DNA of 30,814 nucleotides from Mageeibacillus sp. UBA5436 (GCA_002427545.1 DIRM01000023.1:1-30814), one strand, 5' to 3'. Positions 15,708-25,188 are shown, counted from the first letter of the stretch. Notes: generated by a model from the letters alone, not told the origin. Numbers and translations: made by a program.

Positions 15708-18470
15708 TTAATTATCCTTATTTTCTAAATATTGAAGATATTCATCTGTGGTTATCAAAACCGTACGTGGTTTACTTCCTTCTGGCGGACCAACATAGCC
15801 TAAATCATGTAAACGATCTATCAATCTAGCTGCTCTTGGATAGCCAATGCTCAAACGACGTTGTAAAAGAGAAATGGATGCATATTCTGATTCAACTATC
15901 AATTTCAAAGCATCTTCTAATAATTCATCTTCATCTTCTTCTTTGGAACCATTTGCATTAACAGAATTTGAGTTTTTATCCGCTACATGATCAATCGCTT
16001 TTTGTACACTTTCATCATAATCTGTTTCATAATATTCTTTTAAATAACGTATAACGCGTTCGACTTCTCCATCCGTGACAAATGCACCTTGACCACGCAC
16101 TGGCTTTGATGCACTTTGTGGATAATAAAGCATGTCACCTTTACCTAATAATTTTTCCGCACCACCCATATCTAAAATAGTTCGTGAATCAACTTGAGAA
16201 GCAACCGTAAAAGCAATTCGCGAAGGAATATTGGCTTTAATAACACCTGTAATAACATCAACAGATGGTCTTTGCGTAGCTATTATCAAATGAATACCGG
16301 CCGCTCTAGCCATGGCAGTTAAGCGAGCAATGGCATCTTCTACTTCTTTAGGTGTCGTTGCCATCAAATCACTTAATTCGTCTATGATAATAACAATAGC
16401 TGGTAATTTTTCCGCTTCAATTTGTTTTGATTCTATGAGCATATTATACGATGTAAAATCCCTGACCGAATTGTCCGCAAATTTATTATAGCGATCTTCC
16501 ATTTCAGAAATTGCCCAATTTAATGCACCATAAGCCTTCTTCGGATTTGTTACAACTGGTAATAGAAGATGTGGTATACCGTTATAAATATTTAATTCGA
16601 CTACCTTTGGATCAATCATAATCATTTTTAAATCTTGAGGCCCAGATCGATAAAGTAAAGAAATAATAATTGAATTGATACAGACGGATTTTCCAGAACC
16701 GGTAGCTCCTGCAATCAATAGATGCGGCATCTTTGATAGATCACATAGAATTTCATTTCCTTGAATATCTCGGCCAATTCCTGCTGTCAACAAAGAATCA
16801 TTTTCTTTAAAGGCTTTAGAATCAATAATGCCGCTGAGTAAAACAGGCTGTGTTTCTTTATTAGGAACTTCGATACCAATAGCTGATTTACCAGGGATTG
16901 GCGCTTCAATTCTCACTCCCACAGCTGCTAAAGCTAAGGCAATATCATCAGATAGATTTGTAATTTTTGATACTTTGACGCCTGGACCTGGAGATAATTC
17001 AAAACGAGTAATCGTAGGACCCGTTGTATAATTAATGACTTTGGCATCAACGCCAAAATTATTTAAAGTTTGCTCTAAATTCAGACCTATTTCTTGAATG
17101 CGATGAATATTCTTTGCACTTTGTTCAATTCTCTTTTCCTTGTTGAGAAGTGAAATATCAGGTGGAATATAACGATCTGTTATCGCTATTTGTCTTTTTT
17201 TACCTGAAGAAATTTTATAATCTGGTAGACTTTTATCATCGGAACGATCATCCCAATGTGCCCTACCTTGTTCTTCTACAATTTCTATATCTGTTTTCTC
17301 AATTTTATGTTTAGAATCGAGAGAATCATTTGGCTCATCAAAAATATTTGATGGCTTGTCAAATCCTTTAGCATCACTCATTTTCGTATTTGTTGATGGA
17401 CTGGACAAATCATTTGATTCATCTTTCTCAACATTAACCTGATTTTCGAATGGATTATCATTTTCTGAATAATCCTTATTTGCTTCATCATTATCATGTG
17501 AAAAAATAGAAATTTCCGGTTCAAAATTTATTGATGATTCTATATCATCATCATTTCTAATCCATGACCCGTCCGGCATATGATAATTAACTTTAAACGG
17601 TTCCTTATACGTTTTATTTTGTTCTTCAGCTAATTCCTTTTTAAACCATTCAGAAGAGACCTCATGCGGGTCTTTAATATTCTTATTTTTGCTTAAATCA
17701 AAGTCATAGCCTTCTTGATAAAGCTCAATATTTTCATCTGATTTTTTATTTTCTGAACTGACTTCATTGGCTAATCGTTCAGCCTCTTCTAAGGCTAATT
17801 TCTTTTCTTCTTCTTTAGCTTCAATTCTAAGACGTCTTTTTTCTTCTAATCTTGCTTTCGTATTTTGAATCATTTCAGCTGATTTTGCTAAATATTGCGT
17901 ATATGAAATATTAAAAACTACAATAATCAAGGCTAAAATCATGGCTATCATAATAATGATTGAACCAATTCTACCAGCTACAACAATTAAGGAAAATCCT
18001 AAAAGTCCACCTAAGAGGCCTCCACTCCAAACATTTGAAGATGATATTAATTCAGGTTTCATACCTGATTTCCAAAAAAGAGAAATTGCTTTAAATACAG
18101 AAGACTTATTGCCTCTTTCAGCACTTGCCATATAAACTTTATTAGAATCTATATAAAAAACAGAAACTAAAATGATGGCAGCTAAAAAGAGCAGGAGAAA
18201 GCAATTTTTTCTACTTTTTGATATTTTAGCTTCTTTAGTTAAGAGTTTATCAATAGCTATAATTAATAAAAACACTGGAATACTAATACCTAATGTGCCA
18301 AAAAGGCCTTGTACAAGATTTTCAAATAATGTTCCTAAAAAACCTGTTTTAATCGCAGGAATCCATAAAACAACAGCCAAAAAAACTGCTACTGCTATAA
18401 TAAAAATTGAAAGAATTTCATTTTTACGATTTGCTTTTGTCTCAAATTTATTGTTCAAAGATGTTTTCAT
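15708..18470 (-). CDS. ftsK: DNA translocase FtsK/SpoIIIE
   Basis: Hexameric dsDNA pump that clears chromosomes from the division septum. The N terminus has about four to five membrane segments (about 20-40, 52-76, 88-106, 148-168, 170-190). A long charged linker (about 195-430), rich in Glu, Asp, Asn and Ser, separates it from the motor. The motor has AGATGSGKSVCINS (P-loop near 587), IVIIIDELSDLMA (near 693) and IATQRPSVDVITG. The C-terminal gamma winged helix LQRRLSIGYPRAARLIDRL binds KOPS/SRS-type polar sequences. The length of 920 is within the family range. The ATG at 18470 lies inside the end of the Nudix gene (23-base overlap) with AGAGAGG immediately before it, unusually close. Sequence alone cannot separate FtsK from SpoIIIE. 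Confidence 0.96.
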   Translation of the reverse strand: MKTSLNNKFETKANRKNEILSIFIIAVAVFLAVVLWIPAIKTGFLGTLFENLVQGLFGTLGISIPVFLLIIAIDKLLTKEAKISKSRKNCFLLLFLAAIILVSVFYIDSNKVYMASAERGNKSSVFKAISLFWKSGMKPELISSSNVWSGGLLGGLLGFSLIVVAGRIGSIIIMIAMILALIIVVFNISYTQYLAKSAEMIQNTKARLEEKRRLRIEAKEEEKKLALEEAERLANEVSSENKKSDENIELYQEGYDFDLSKNKNIKDPHEVSSEWFKKELAEEQNKTYKEPFKVNYHMPDGSWIRNDDDIESSINFEPEISIFSHDNDEANKDYSENDNPFENQVNVEKDESNDLSSPSTNTKMSDAKGFDKPSNIFDEPNDSLDSKHKIEKTDIEIVEEQGRAHWDDRSDDKSLPDYKISSGKKRQIAITDRYIPPDISLLNKEKRIEQSAKNIHRIQEIGLNLEQTLNNFGVDAKVINYTTGPTITRFELSPGPGVKVSKITNLSDDIALALAAVGVRIEAPIPGKSAIGIEVPNKETQPVLLSGIIDSKAFKENDSLLTAGIGRDIQGNEILCDLSKMPHLLIAGATGSGKSVCINSIIISLLYRSGPQDLKMIMIDPKVVELNIYNGIPHLLLPVVTNPKKAYGALNWAISEMEDRYNKFADNSVRDFTSYNMLIESKQIEAEKLPAIVIIIDELSDLMATTPKEVEDAIARLTAMARAAGIHLIIATQRPSVDVITGVIKANIPSRIAFTVASQVDSRTILDMGGAEKLLGKGDMLYYPQSASKPVRGQGAFVTDGEVERVIRYLKEYYETDYDESVQKAIDHVADKNSNSVNANGSKEEDEDELLEDALKLIVESEYASISLLQRRLSIGYPRAARLIDRLHDLGYVGPPEGSKPRTVLITTDEYLQYLENKDN

Positions 18471-19023
18471 CCTCTCTTAAAATTTGATCTGCTAATAATA
18501 TAGCTATCATTGTTTTGGAATCAACAATTTGTTTATTTTTAATCATCTTTAAAGCTTCTGTCAAATGAATTTTCTTAACTTCTAAAAACTCACCAGGATC
18601 AAGTTTATTTTCTCCGATTGTTAAGTTTCTAGCTAAATATATTTTGATTCTTTCACTACAATAACCGGGGGTCGGAAAAAATTCGGATAATAAACTCCAG
18701 TTTTTAGCTGTCATCCCTAATTCTTCATAAAGTTCTCTTTTGGCACAGCTGAAATGATCTTCGCCTTTTTCTAATTTTCCAGCTGGAATTTCGAGTAAAT
18801 CTTGCTTAACCGAAATACGATATTGTTTCACCAAATAAATATTTCGATCTGCATCAATAGCTAATATACAGGCACCGCCATGGTGAAAAACCATTTCTCT
18901 ACTTGAAATGCTTCCGTCCATTAATTCAACCTTTGCTTTTTCAACTGAGAAAACTTTACCGTTAAAAATTTCTTCTTTATCTAAAACTTTTTCATAAAAA
19001 TTGCTTTGCTTATTAAATGTCAT
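18448..19023 (-). CDS. nudF: Nudix hydrolase, probable ADP-ribose pyrophosphatase
   Basis: The Nudix box G-x5-E-x7-R-E-x-x-E-E-x-G is complete in GKLEKGEDHFSCAKRELYEE-LG (about residues 91-113). The upstream strand pattern VFHHGGACILAIDADRNIYL and QYRISVKQDLLEIPAGKLE, and the downstream FFPTPGYCSERI, are those of the ADP-ribose pyrophosphatase (NudF/YqkG) subfamily, which cleaves ADP-ribose to AMP and ribose 5-phosphate. The ATG at 19021-19023 shares one base with the rnhA stop (TGATG); the alternative TTG one codon upstream is less likely. The product is 191 residues. The end overlaps ftsK by 23 bases. Family assignment is firm, substrate is inferred. Confidence 0.9.
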   Translation of the reverse strand: MTFNKQSNFYEKVLDKEEIFNGKVFSVEKAKVELMDGSISSREMVFHHGGACILAIDADRNIYLVKQYRISVKQDLLEIPAGKLEKGEDHFSCAKRELYEELGMTAKNWSLLSEFFPTPGYCSERIKIYLARNLTIGENKLDPGEFLEVKKIHLTEALKMIKNKQIVDSKTMIAILLADQILREDENIFEQ

Positions 19024-19469
19024 CAACGATTCCTCTCTATTGCCTGAACAGCTAATTCATCGCAGCGATTATTATAAGGATTATCGGCATGTCCCTTTAC
19101 CCAGAACCAATCAATCTGATGCTTTTCGATTAATGGAATAAATTGTTTCCATAAATCACTATTAGAAACAGGCTGTTTGGCAGAATTTTTCCAATTATTT
19201 TTTTGCCAGTTTTCTAACCATTTCTCATTAAAAGCTTTAATCAAATAAGCTGAATCACTATAAAAATTAATTTGGCAAGGTTTTTTTAAAGCTTTTAGCG
19301 CTTCTAAAGCAGCCGTTAACTCCATTCGATTATTAGTAGTATCTTTTTCAAATCCAGAAATTTCTTTTTCATATTTTCCTGTTTTTAAAATAGCAGCCCA
19401 ACCACCTGGCCCCGGATTACCAGAACAGGCTCCATCGGTATAAATATCAACTTTTGCTAATTGTTGCAT
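19023..19469 (-). CDS. rnhA: Ribonuclease HI
   Basis: Degrades the RNA strand of RNA-DNA hybrids (R-loops, primers). Catalytic residues are in place for a 148-residue product: D12 (YTDGACSGNPGPGGW), E50 (NNRMELTAALEAL), D72 (FYSDSAYLI), D137 (NRCDELA), with H127 in WVKGHADNP. The WLENWQKNNWKN basic handle (about 84-95) is present, as in E. coli RNase HI. Three consecutive ATGs occur at 19475, 19472 and 19469 after AGGAG; the last has the best spacing, so I chose it. It is the first gene of the long minus-strand cluster, translationally coupled to the Nudix gene by TGATG. Confidence 0.96.
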   Translation of the reverse strand: MQQLAKVDIYTDGACSGNPGPGGWAAILKTGKYEKEISGFEKDTTNNRMELTAALEALKALKKPCQINFYSDSAYLIKAFNEKWLENWQKNNWKNSAKQPVSNSDLWKQFIPLIEKHQIDWFWVKGHADNPYNNRCDELAVQAIERNR

Positions 19470-19636
19470 CATCATCTCCTAATTTAACTTATTTCCTAAA
19501 TCAACTTAAATAATGACATCATTTTCTTTATAATTTAAAAAATAAGCATATAAAGTAATCATATCACAAAATCAGAATAACACTTATTTTTTGCTTAATT
19601 CACCTTTTAAAATATGATCAAACAACTCAATTTTTG

Positions 19637-19665
19637 TTGAGTTTTTCGACTATATGTGTTATATA
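19637..19665 (+). promoter_or_regulatory. Possible promoter for the CofE-like gene
   Basis: In the divergent 263-base spacer between rnhA and the CofE-like gene, TTGAGT (19637-19642) and TATATA (19660-19665) are 17 bases apart; a TATACT at 19662 is an alternative -10. A 7-bp inverted repeat (aactcaa 19624-19630, ttgagtt 19637-19643) overlaps the -35 and could be an operator. I see no convincing minus-strand promoter for rnhA; only a TATAAA (plus 19527-19532) stands out. Confidence 0.4.
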
Positions 19666-19732
19666 CTATTTTTGGAACTTAGATGAATGTTAACACTAAA
19701 ATTTTAGAGTTGACTTAAAAAAGGAGCACGAT

Positions 19733-20947
19733 ATGGCACGTTACGTTGGAACTGTTGCAAGGGGCATCAGAGCACCGATTTTCAATCCAGGAGATGATCT
19801 TGTAACCATTATTCCCGAATTAATTATAAAAGCTTCTCAATCCGAAAATTTTACTTTAAGAGATAGAGATGTGCTAGCTATAACTGAATCTGTTGTCGCA
19901 AGAACTCAAGGCAATTATGCTAGTGTTGAAGATATCAAAAACGATTTAGTCAAACAGTTAGATGGCATTGAAGAAATCGGTTTGGTTTTACCTATTCTTT
20001 CACGCAATCGTTTTTCTATTTTATTAAAAGGCCTTGCTGCTGCTGTAAAAAAGGTTCATTTGCAATTAAGTTTTCCATCTGATGAAGTTGGAAATCAATT
20101 ATTCGATGATGATTTATTACTTTCTAGTAAGGTTAACCTTTACACAGATGTATTAACAGAAGAAGAATTTTTCCAAAATTTCGGAAAATCAAAACATCCA
20201 TTCACCGGTATGGATTATATTGAGTTTTATAAAAATATTATTATTGAAGCTGGTGCTGAATGTAATATTATTTTTGCCAATGATCCACGTAAAATTTTAA
20301 ATTACACTAAAAATGTCATTGCTTGTGATATTCATACACGCCAAGCCAGTGTCGAAAAATTAAAAGCGGCTGGCGCTGAATTTGTTATTGATTTAACTCA
20401 TATCCTAAATAAGCCTACTGATAAGCATGGTTATAATGAACAATATGGTTTATTGGGTTCCAATAAAGCTGATGAAACTTTAATTAAATTATTTCCTCGT
20501 GATTGCCAAAATTTAACGGAACAAATTGCTAAAGTACTTTATGAAAAGACTGGCAAAAGAATTGAAGTTATGATTTATGGCGATGGTGCTTTTAAAGATC
20601 CTGTTGGCAAAATTTGGGAATTAGCTGATCCTGTAGTTTCCCCTGCTTACACCGCTGGTTTAAAGGGAACACCACATGAATTAAAAATTAAATATTTGGC
20701 AGATAGTGATTACAAAGATTTTAGTTCAGAAGAAAAACAAATCGAAATTACAAAACGTATTAAAAGTAAAGATCTTGCTGACAAAGATTCTGTGAATAAT
20801 GAAATATCTGAAGGCACAACACCAAGAAACTTGACTGATTTGTTAGGTTCTTTATCTGATTTAGTTTCTGGCAGTGGTGATAAAGGAACTCCTATTGTTT
20901 ATATTCAAGGATATTTTGATAATTATAGCGATGATTATGAATCATAA
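19733..20947 (+). CDS. Divergent F420-0:gamma-glutamyl ligase (CofE) family protein
   Basis: 404-residue soluble protein whose N-terminal half resembles CofE/FbiB-N: an opening beta strand, NPGDDLVTIIPELI (18-31) and RDRDVLAITESVVARTQGN (43-61), which corresponds to the family pattern GD-x-L-x-ITS-K-V-V-S-x-x-E-G. CofE adds glutamates to coenzyme F420-0 using GTP. Real CofE proteins are about 250 residues; this one has extra sequence in the middle (about 110-200) and a polar C-terminal tail. The usual GRPWR-type motif is not seen; YGDGAFKDP and AYTAGLKGTPHE (about 282-315) occupy the comparable region. No cofC, cofD or fbiC homologue is nearby and most Bacillota do not make F420, so the substrate is unknown. 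Shine-Dalgarno AAGGAG precedes the ATG. It is a single-gene plus-strand unit with its own terminator. Confidence 0.75.
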   Translation: MARYVGTVARGIRAPIFNPGDDLVTIIPELIIKASQSENFTLRDRDVLAITESVVARTQGNYASVEDIKNDLVKQLDGIEEIGLVLPILSRNRFSILLKGLAAAVKKVHLQLSFPSDEVGNQLFDDDLLLSSKVNLYTDVLTEEEFFQNFGKSKHPFTGMDYIEFYKNIIIEAGAECNIIFANDPRKILNYTKNVIACDIHTRQASVEKLKAAGAEFVIDLTHILNKPTDKHGYNEQYGLLGSNKADETLIKLFPRDCQNLTEQIAKVLYEKTGKRIEVMIYGDGAFKDPVGKIWELADPVVSPAYTAGLKGTPHELKIKYLADSDYKDFSSEEKQIEITKRIKSKDLADKDSVNNEISEGTTPRNLTDLLGSLSDLVSGSGDKGTPIVYIQGYFDNYSDDYES

Positions 20948-20990
20948 AATATAATGGTTTTAAATAAAAATCGTATCTGAAAAATCAATC

Positions 20991-21018
20991 AACGTCTCGC
21001 ATTTTGTGAGACGTTTTT
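20991..21018 (+). terminator. Intrinsic terminator after the CofE-like gene
   Basis: A 10-bp stem with one G-U pair (aacgtctcgc 20991-21000, gtgagacgtt 21006-21015) and a 5-base loop is followed by a run of five T (21014-21018) and further AT-rich sequence. It starts 44 bases after the plus-strand stop and lies between two convergent genes; in the minus direction the T-run is interrupted, so it mainly serves the plus gene. Confidence 0.85.
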
Positions 21019-21026
21019 ATTATTAT

Positions 21027-22550
21027 TTAATTTATCTCTGAAATAATTTGCTCAGCAACTTTCATTCCATCAACAGCTGCTGACATAATTCCACCAGCAT
21101 AACCTGCTCCCTCACCTGCAGGATAGAGATTTTTAATATTTGATTGAAATGATTTATCTCGAATAAATCTAACGGGTGAAGAACTTCTTGTTTCTGGCCC
21201 TAAAAGCAAAGCACTTTCGCCTGCAAAGCCTAATAACTTTTTGTCTAAAATAGGTAGCGTTTCAAGAATGGCAGATTTTGCAAAGTCTGGTAGCACCGAA
21301 GCCAAATCTGAATTTAAGAAACTTGGGATATCACTTTGCAATAATTCATATTTGTTTTGTAAATCATAAGCCTTATTTTCCCAATATTCTTGAAATTCAA
21401 CTCCTGCCAAAGGATTTTCATTAGCAAAGTCACCCATTCTAACATCTACTAATAAAGCACTATTCGCAAATTGACCATCTCTGGCATGAAGACTCATACC
21501 ATTTGAAACGATTTGATTAGCTGCTGATGATGCTAGAATAACCTCACCACCTGGGCACATACAAAATGTATATACCCCTCTGCCGCTTTGACTTTTAGCA
21601 TGCAATTTATACTCAGCAGCCCCAAGCTTTTGAGCCAGATTTGGGTCTCCATATTGATCCATATTAATCAGATTTTGTGGATGTTGAATGCGTGTACCTA
21701 TTGAAAATGGTTTTTGTACCATAGCGACATTATGATTTAAACATTGTCTAAAAGTATCTCTAGCACTATGTCCAATAGCTAGAATCAACTTATCACAAGG
21801 CATGGTTAAATGATGCCCCTTTTGATCCAAATGAATCGCTTTAATCTTTTCATCTTCAACAGTAAAATCTATCAATTTCGTTTCAAATAATATCTTACCG
21901 CCTAGTCGAATAATTTCTTCACGTATTCTTTTAACAACTATTTTTAAAACATCTGTACCTATATGAGGTTTTTGTTTAAATAGTATTTCTTCATCAGCAC
22001 CGAAACAATGAAATTCTGAGAGAATTTTAAAGATTCTCATATCATTAATGCCGGTTGTTAATTTACCATCGGAAAAAGCACCGGCGCCACCTTCACCAAA
22101 TTGCACATTTGAATCAGGATTTAATTTTCCTTCTGACCAAAAGGATTGCACATCCTTAGTTCTGGCATCAACATCTTTGCCTCGTTCTATCACAATGGGT
22201 TGATATCCCATTTGAGCAAATGTTAAAGCCGCAAAAATACCGCAAGGACCAAATCCAACAATGACAATTTGTTTATCTTTTGACAGATTCGCTTTTGGTG
22301 GTAAATAAATTCGTTCTTTGGCAAATGGTAAATTTAATTTTAAAGAGCAAAAAAAATCAATAGTATAAACCCATTGAATTTTTGGTTTTCGTCTCGCATC
22401 AATCGATTGACGAACAATTTCATAAGATCCTATTGTATTTTGAGAAATCTTTAATTTTCCAGCAATTTTTTTCGGGATAATTTCAGATGTCTCATCTAAA
22501 TTTAAACGAATTTCATTAATCCGATATTTTTGAAATTTTTGCTTAGGCAT
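21027..22550 (-). CDS. Uncharacterised FAD-dependent dehydrogenase (COG2509 type)
   Basis: 507-residue soluble flavoprotein. After an N-terminal domain of about 90 residues (YRINEIRLNLDE, then SIDARRKPKIQWVYTIDFF) comes a Rossmann FAD-binding motif VIVGFGPCGIFAALTFAQMG (about 96-115) ending in an acidic residue (VIERG). FGEGGAGAFSDGKLTT (about 150-165) and a C-terminal YPAGEGAGYAGGIMSAAVDG (about 480-500) complete the flavin site. This arrangement fits the conserved but functionally unknown COG2509 dehydrogenases common in Clostridia. No membrane segments or signal peptide are visible. It lies 106 bases after the DUF1015 gene on the same strand, so it may be the last gene of the serine operon or independent. 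Substrate unknown. Confidence 0.85.
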   Translation of the reverse strand: MPKQKFQKYRINEIRLNLDETSEIIPKKIAGKLKISQNTIGSYEIVRQSIDARRKPKIQWVYTIDFFCSLKLNLPFAKERIYLPPKANLSKDKQIVIVGFGPCGIFAALTFAQMGYQPIVIERGKDVDARTKDVQSFWSEGKLNPDSNVQFGEGGAGAFSDGKLTTGINDMRIFKILSEFHCFGADEEILFKQKPHIGTDVLKIVVKRIREEIIRLGGKILFETKLIDFTVEDEKIKAIHLDQKGHHLTMPCDKLILAIGHSARDTFRQCLNHNVAMVQKPFSIGTRIQHPQNLINMDQYGDPNLAQKLGAAEYKLHAKSQSGRGVYTFCMCPGGEVILASSAANQIVSNGMSLHARDGQFANSALLVDVRMGDFANENPLAGVEFQEYWENKAYDLQNKYELLQSDIPSFLNSDLASVLPDFAKSAILETLPILDKKLLGFAGESALLLGPETRSSSPVRFIRDKSFQSNIKNLYPAGEGAGYAGGIMSAAVDGMKVAEQIISEIN

Positions 22551-22656
22551 CTATTTAATTATCCATCTTTCAAAATTTTTGATCATCAAAAGTCTTTTAA
22601 ATCAATCATTCTAATTTAAAAGTGAATATCGATATTTTCATTTTAATTTGTTAACT

Positions 22657-23904
22657 TCAATCACTCAAACTATGTATGAATAAACCACTACGTAATTTAG
22701 GTTCAAACCAAGTCGATTTTGGTGGCATTAAAAGATTGGCATCTGCTACAGCAAATAGTTCAGAAATACTGGTTGGATAGAGAGCAAAAGCAATTTGCAT
22801 CTCTCCATTATCAACTCGTCTTTTTAACTCTCCTAGACCACGAATACCGCCTACAAAATCAATTCTATTATCTGTACGTGGATCTTCAATACCTAGAATG
22901 GGATTCAATAAATTATTTTGTAAAATTGAAACATCTAAGCTTGCAATAATATCATCCGAATCATAGCTATCTTTTTTTGCTTTTATTTGATACCAATCAC
23001 CTGATAAATACATAGCAAATTCTGCCTTGACTTGAGGTTTATATATTTCTTTGCCTAATTTTCTAATTTCAAATTTTTCATTGATTTTTTCTAATAATTC
23101 TTTTTCTGTTAGGCCATTCAAATCTTTAATTAATCGATTATAATCATAAATTTTTAATTCTTCATCTGGAAATAATACGGATAAAAAGTAATTGAATTCT
23201 TCATCACCGTTATAATCCGGAAATTCTTCTCGGCGCATTTGTGCTACTCTAACAGCTGAAGCACAACGATGATGGCCATCTGCTATATAAAGTGCTTCCA
23301 GTTCTGAAAATTCGGATATTAAGGCTTCAATCATATCTTCATCTTCAATTATCCAAACCGCATGTTTAATCCCATCATCTGCTATGAAATTAATTTCAGG
23401 AGATTGTTCCTTTATACTTGCGGTCAACTCTGCAATTTTTTCTTTTTGTCGATACGCCAGAAAAATAGGACCTGTATTAGCATTTAGGCTATCCACATGT
23501 TTAATACGATCAATTTCTTTATCTTCGCGTGTTTTTTCATGTTTCTTTATATTATTATTTAAATATTCATCAACAGAAGCACAACAAACCAAACCGGTTT
23601 GATTTCTTTCATCCATCGTCAACTGATAAAGATATAAACTCGGTTTAGGATCTTGTAAATAGATTTTATCTTGTATCAATGTTTCTAAATTTTCTCTCGC
23701 TTTTTGATAAACACGATCATCATAAGTCGATATATTTGGAGATAAAGTAGTCTCAGCTCGATCAATACGCAAAAAACTATATGGTTTATCTTGTATTTCT
23801 TGAAAGGCTTCTTCACGATTCATGACATCGTATGGAAGTGCCGCCACTTCACTTGCATATTTTGCTTGTGGTCGAATCGCTTTGAAAGGTCTAATAATAG
23901 CCAT
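22657..23904 (-). CDS. DUF1015 family protein (COG4198) in serine operon
   Basis: 415-residue soluble protein. The start MAIIRPFKAIRP and AALPYDVMNREEA (21-33) are hallmarks of DUF1015. Other conserved features are a polar stretch from KKHEKTREDKEIDRIKHVDS to NTGPIFL (120-149) and ADGHHRCASAV (208-218). Function is not established. In many Clostridia and related anaerobes the gene sits with serA and serC, as here (56 bases after serA), so a role in serine or phosphoserine metabolism is a reasonable inference. The DGHHR motif recalls that of ParB/sulfiredoxin-fold kinases such as the free-serine kinases SerK and SbnI. The ATG at 23904 has only a weak AAGAAAG ahead of it. Confidence 0.88.
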   Translation of the reverse strand: MAIIRPFKAIRPQAKYASEVAALPYDVMNREEAFQEIQDKPYSFLRIDRAETTLSPNISTYDDRVYQKARENLETLIQDKIYLQDPKPSLYLYQLTMDERNQTGLVCCASVDEYLNNNIKKHEKTREDKEIDRIKHVDSLNANTGPIFLAYRQKEKIAELTASIKEQSPEINFIADDGIKHAVWIIEDEDMIEALISEFSELEALYIADGHHRCASAVRVAQMRREEFPDYNGDEEFNYFLSVLFPDEELKIYDYNRLIKDLNGLTEKELLEKINEKFEIRKLGKEIYKPQVKAEFAMYLSGDWYQIKAKKDSYDSDDIIASLDVSILQNNLLNPILGIEDPRTDNRIDFVGGIRGLGELKRRVDNGEMQIAFALYPTSISELFAVADANLLMPPKSTWFEPKLRSGLFIHSLSD

Positions 23905-23960
23905 AATAATTTTCTTTCTTATTTTTAATGCTTTTACAAATCTTCAATTATAAAAATCAA

Positions 23961-25154
23961 TTAAGAATTCTCAGATGCTCCTTCGCCAATCAATTTTCTA
24001 ACTCTAGTAACTCCTTCAATTGCTGAAAGCATATTTAATGTCTCTTGATCAATATCATCATCAATATCTACTACTGTATAAGCCCATATTTCTTTATGAC
24101 GATTGCTTAGTCTAGCAATATTGACGTGTTGATCGGCCAAAATATTGGTAATTTGGCCAAGCATATTAGGAATATTTCTATGTAAAATAGTAATACGTTG
24201 CTTACAGTTACAGATACCAAAATCAAAATCAGGAAAATTAACTGAATTATGAATATTCCCATTTTTAATATAATCCATCATTTGTTCAGTCACCATTTTT
24301 GCGGCATTATATTCGCTTTCTGGAGTTGAAGCACCTAAATGTGGAATATTGATTGTTTTTGGTAAATTCAAAGTTTTTTCATCTGGAAAATCAACAACAT
24401 AATGGGATACGATACCCTCATCAATAGCTTCGGCCAAGGCTTTATTATCAACTAAACCATCACGCGCTAAATTAATCAAACAAAGGCCTGGTTTAGCTTT
24501 TTCCAATAATTCTGCATTAACGGTATTGGCGGTATCTTTATTATAAGGAATGTGGATAGTAATAAAATCACAGGTTGTAAATAAAGTGTCTAAATCGTTT
24601 GCTCTCGTAATTTTGCTATTTAAGCCCCAGGCATGTTTAACGGTTAAATACGGATCATATCCGTATACTTTCATGCCAAAATTAACACCCATATTCGCAA
24701 CTAAAGCACCAATTTCTCCCAGTCCAATAACACCTAAAGATTTGCGATAAAGTTCTGGTCCAACAAATTCTTTTTTGCCTGATTCAACTTTCTTTTTAAT
24801 ATCTTCATTGCCATGAAGTTTTTTGGTCCAGGTCAATGCTTCCGCTACATTACGAGAAGCCATAATCATAGCTAAAGCAACTAATTCTTTTACACTATTC
24901 GCATTAGCCCCCGGTGCATTACAAACAACAATGCCATGCTCCGAACAAGCATCAAGAGGAATATTATTAACGCCAGAACCTGCTCGGCCAATAAATTTTA
25001 GCTCTGGATTAAAAGTCATATCATGTAAATCTTTACTACGAACTAAAATCGCATCTGGTTTCTCTGTTTCATCATCAATAATAAAATTTCCTTGAATATT
25101 TTTCAAAGCTTTTTTATCAATATTATTTACCGTTTTAATAAGATAATCTTTCAT
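23961..25154 (-). CDS. serA: D-3-phosphoglycerate dehydrogenase
   Basis: First enzyme of serine synthesis: oxidises 3-phosphoglycerate to 3-phosphohydroxypyruvate with NAD. Substrate-domain motif GRAGSGVNNIPLDAC (56-70); nucleotide-binding GLGEIG (144-149) with the acceptor Asp in YGYDPY (165-169); catalytic Arg231 (NLARDGLVD), Glu in the PDEK segment (about 259) and His272 (PHLGASTPES). A C-terminal ACT domain (about 320-390; HRNIPNMLGQITNILADQ) suggests feedback by serine. At 397 residues it is the short form without the intervening domain. Shine-Dalgarno GAGGG precedes the ATG by 8 bases. It follows serC by 34 bases, in one operon with DUF1015. Confidence 0.97.
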   Translation of the reverse strand: MKDYLIKTVNNIDKKALKNIQGNFIIDDETEKPDAILVRSKDLHDMTFNPELKFIGRAGSGVNNIPLDACSEHGIVVCNAPGANANSVKELVALAMIMASRNVAEALTWTKKLHGNEDIKKKVESGKKEFVGPELYRKSLGVIGLGEIGALVANMGVNFGMKVYGYDPYLTVKHAWGLNSKITRANDLDTLFTTCDFITIHIPYNKDTANTVNAELLEKAKPGLCLINLARDGLVDNKALAEAIDEGIVSHYVVDFPDEKTLNLPKTINIPHLGASTPESEYNAAKMVTEQMMDYIKNGNIHNSVNFPDFDFGICNCKQRITILHRNIPNMLGQITNILADQHVNIARLSNRHKEIWAYTVVDIDDDIDQETLNMLSAIEGVTRVRKLIGEGASENS

Positions 25155-25188
25155 TCATCCGTCCCTCTTATGTGAATTATTCTATAGA

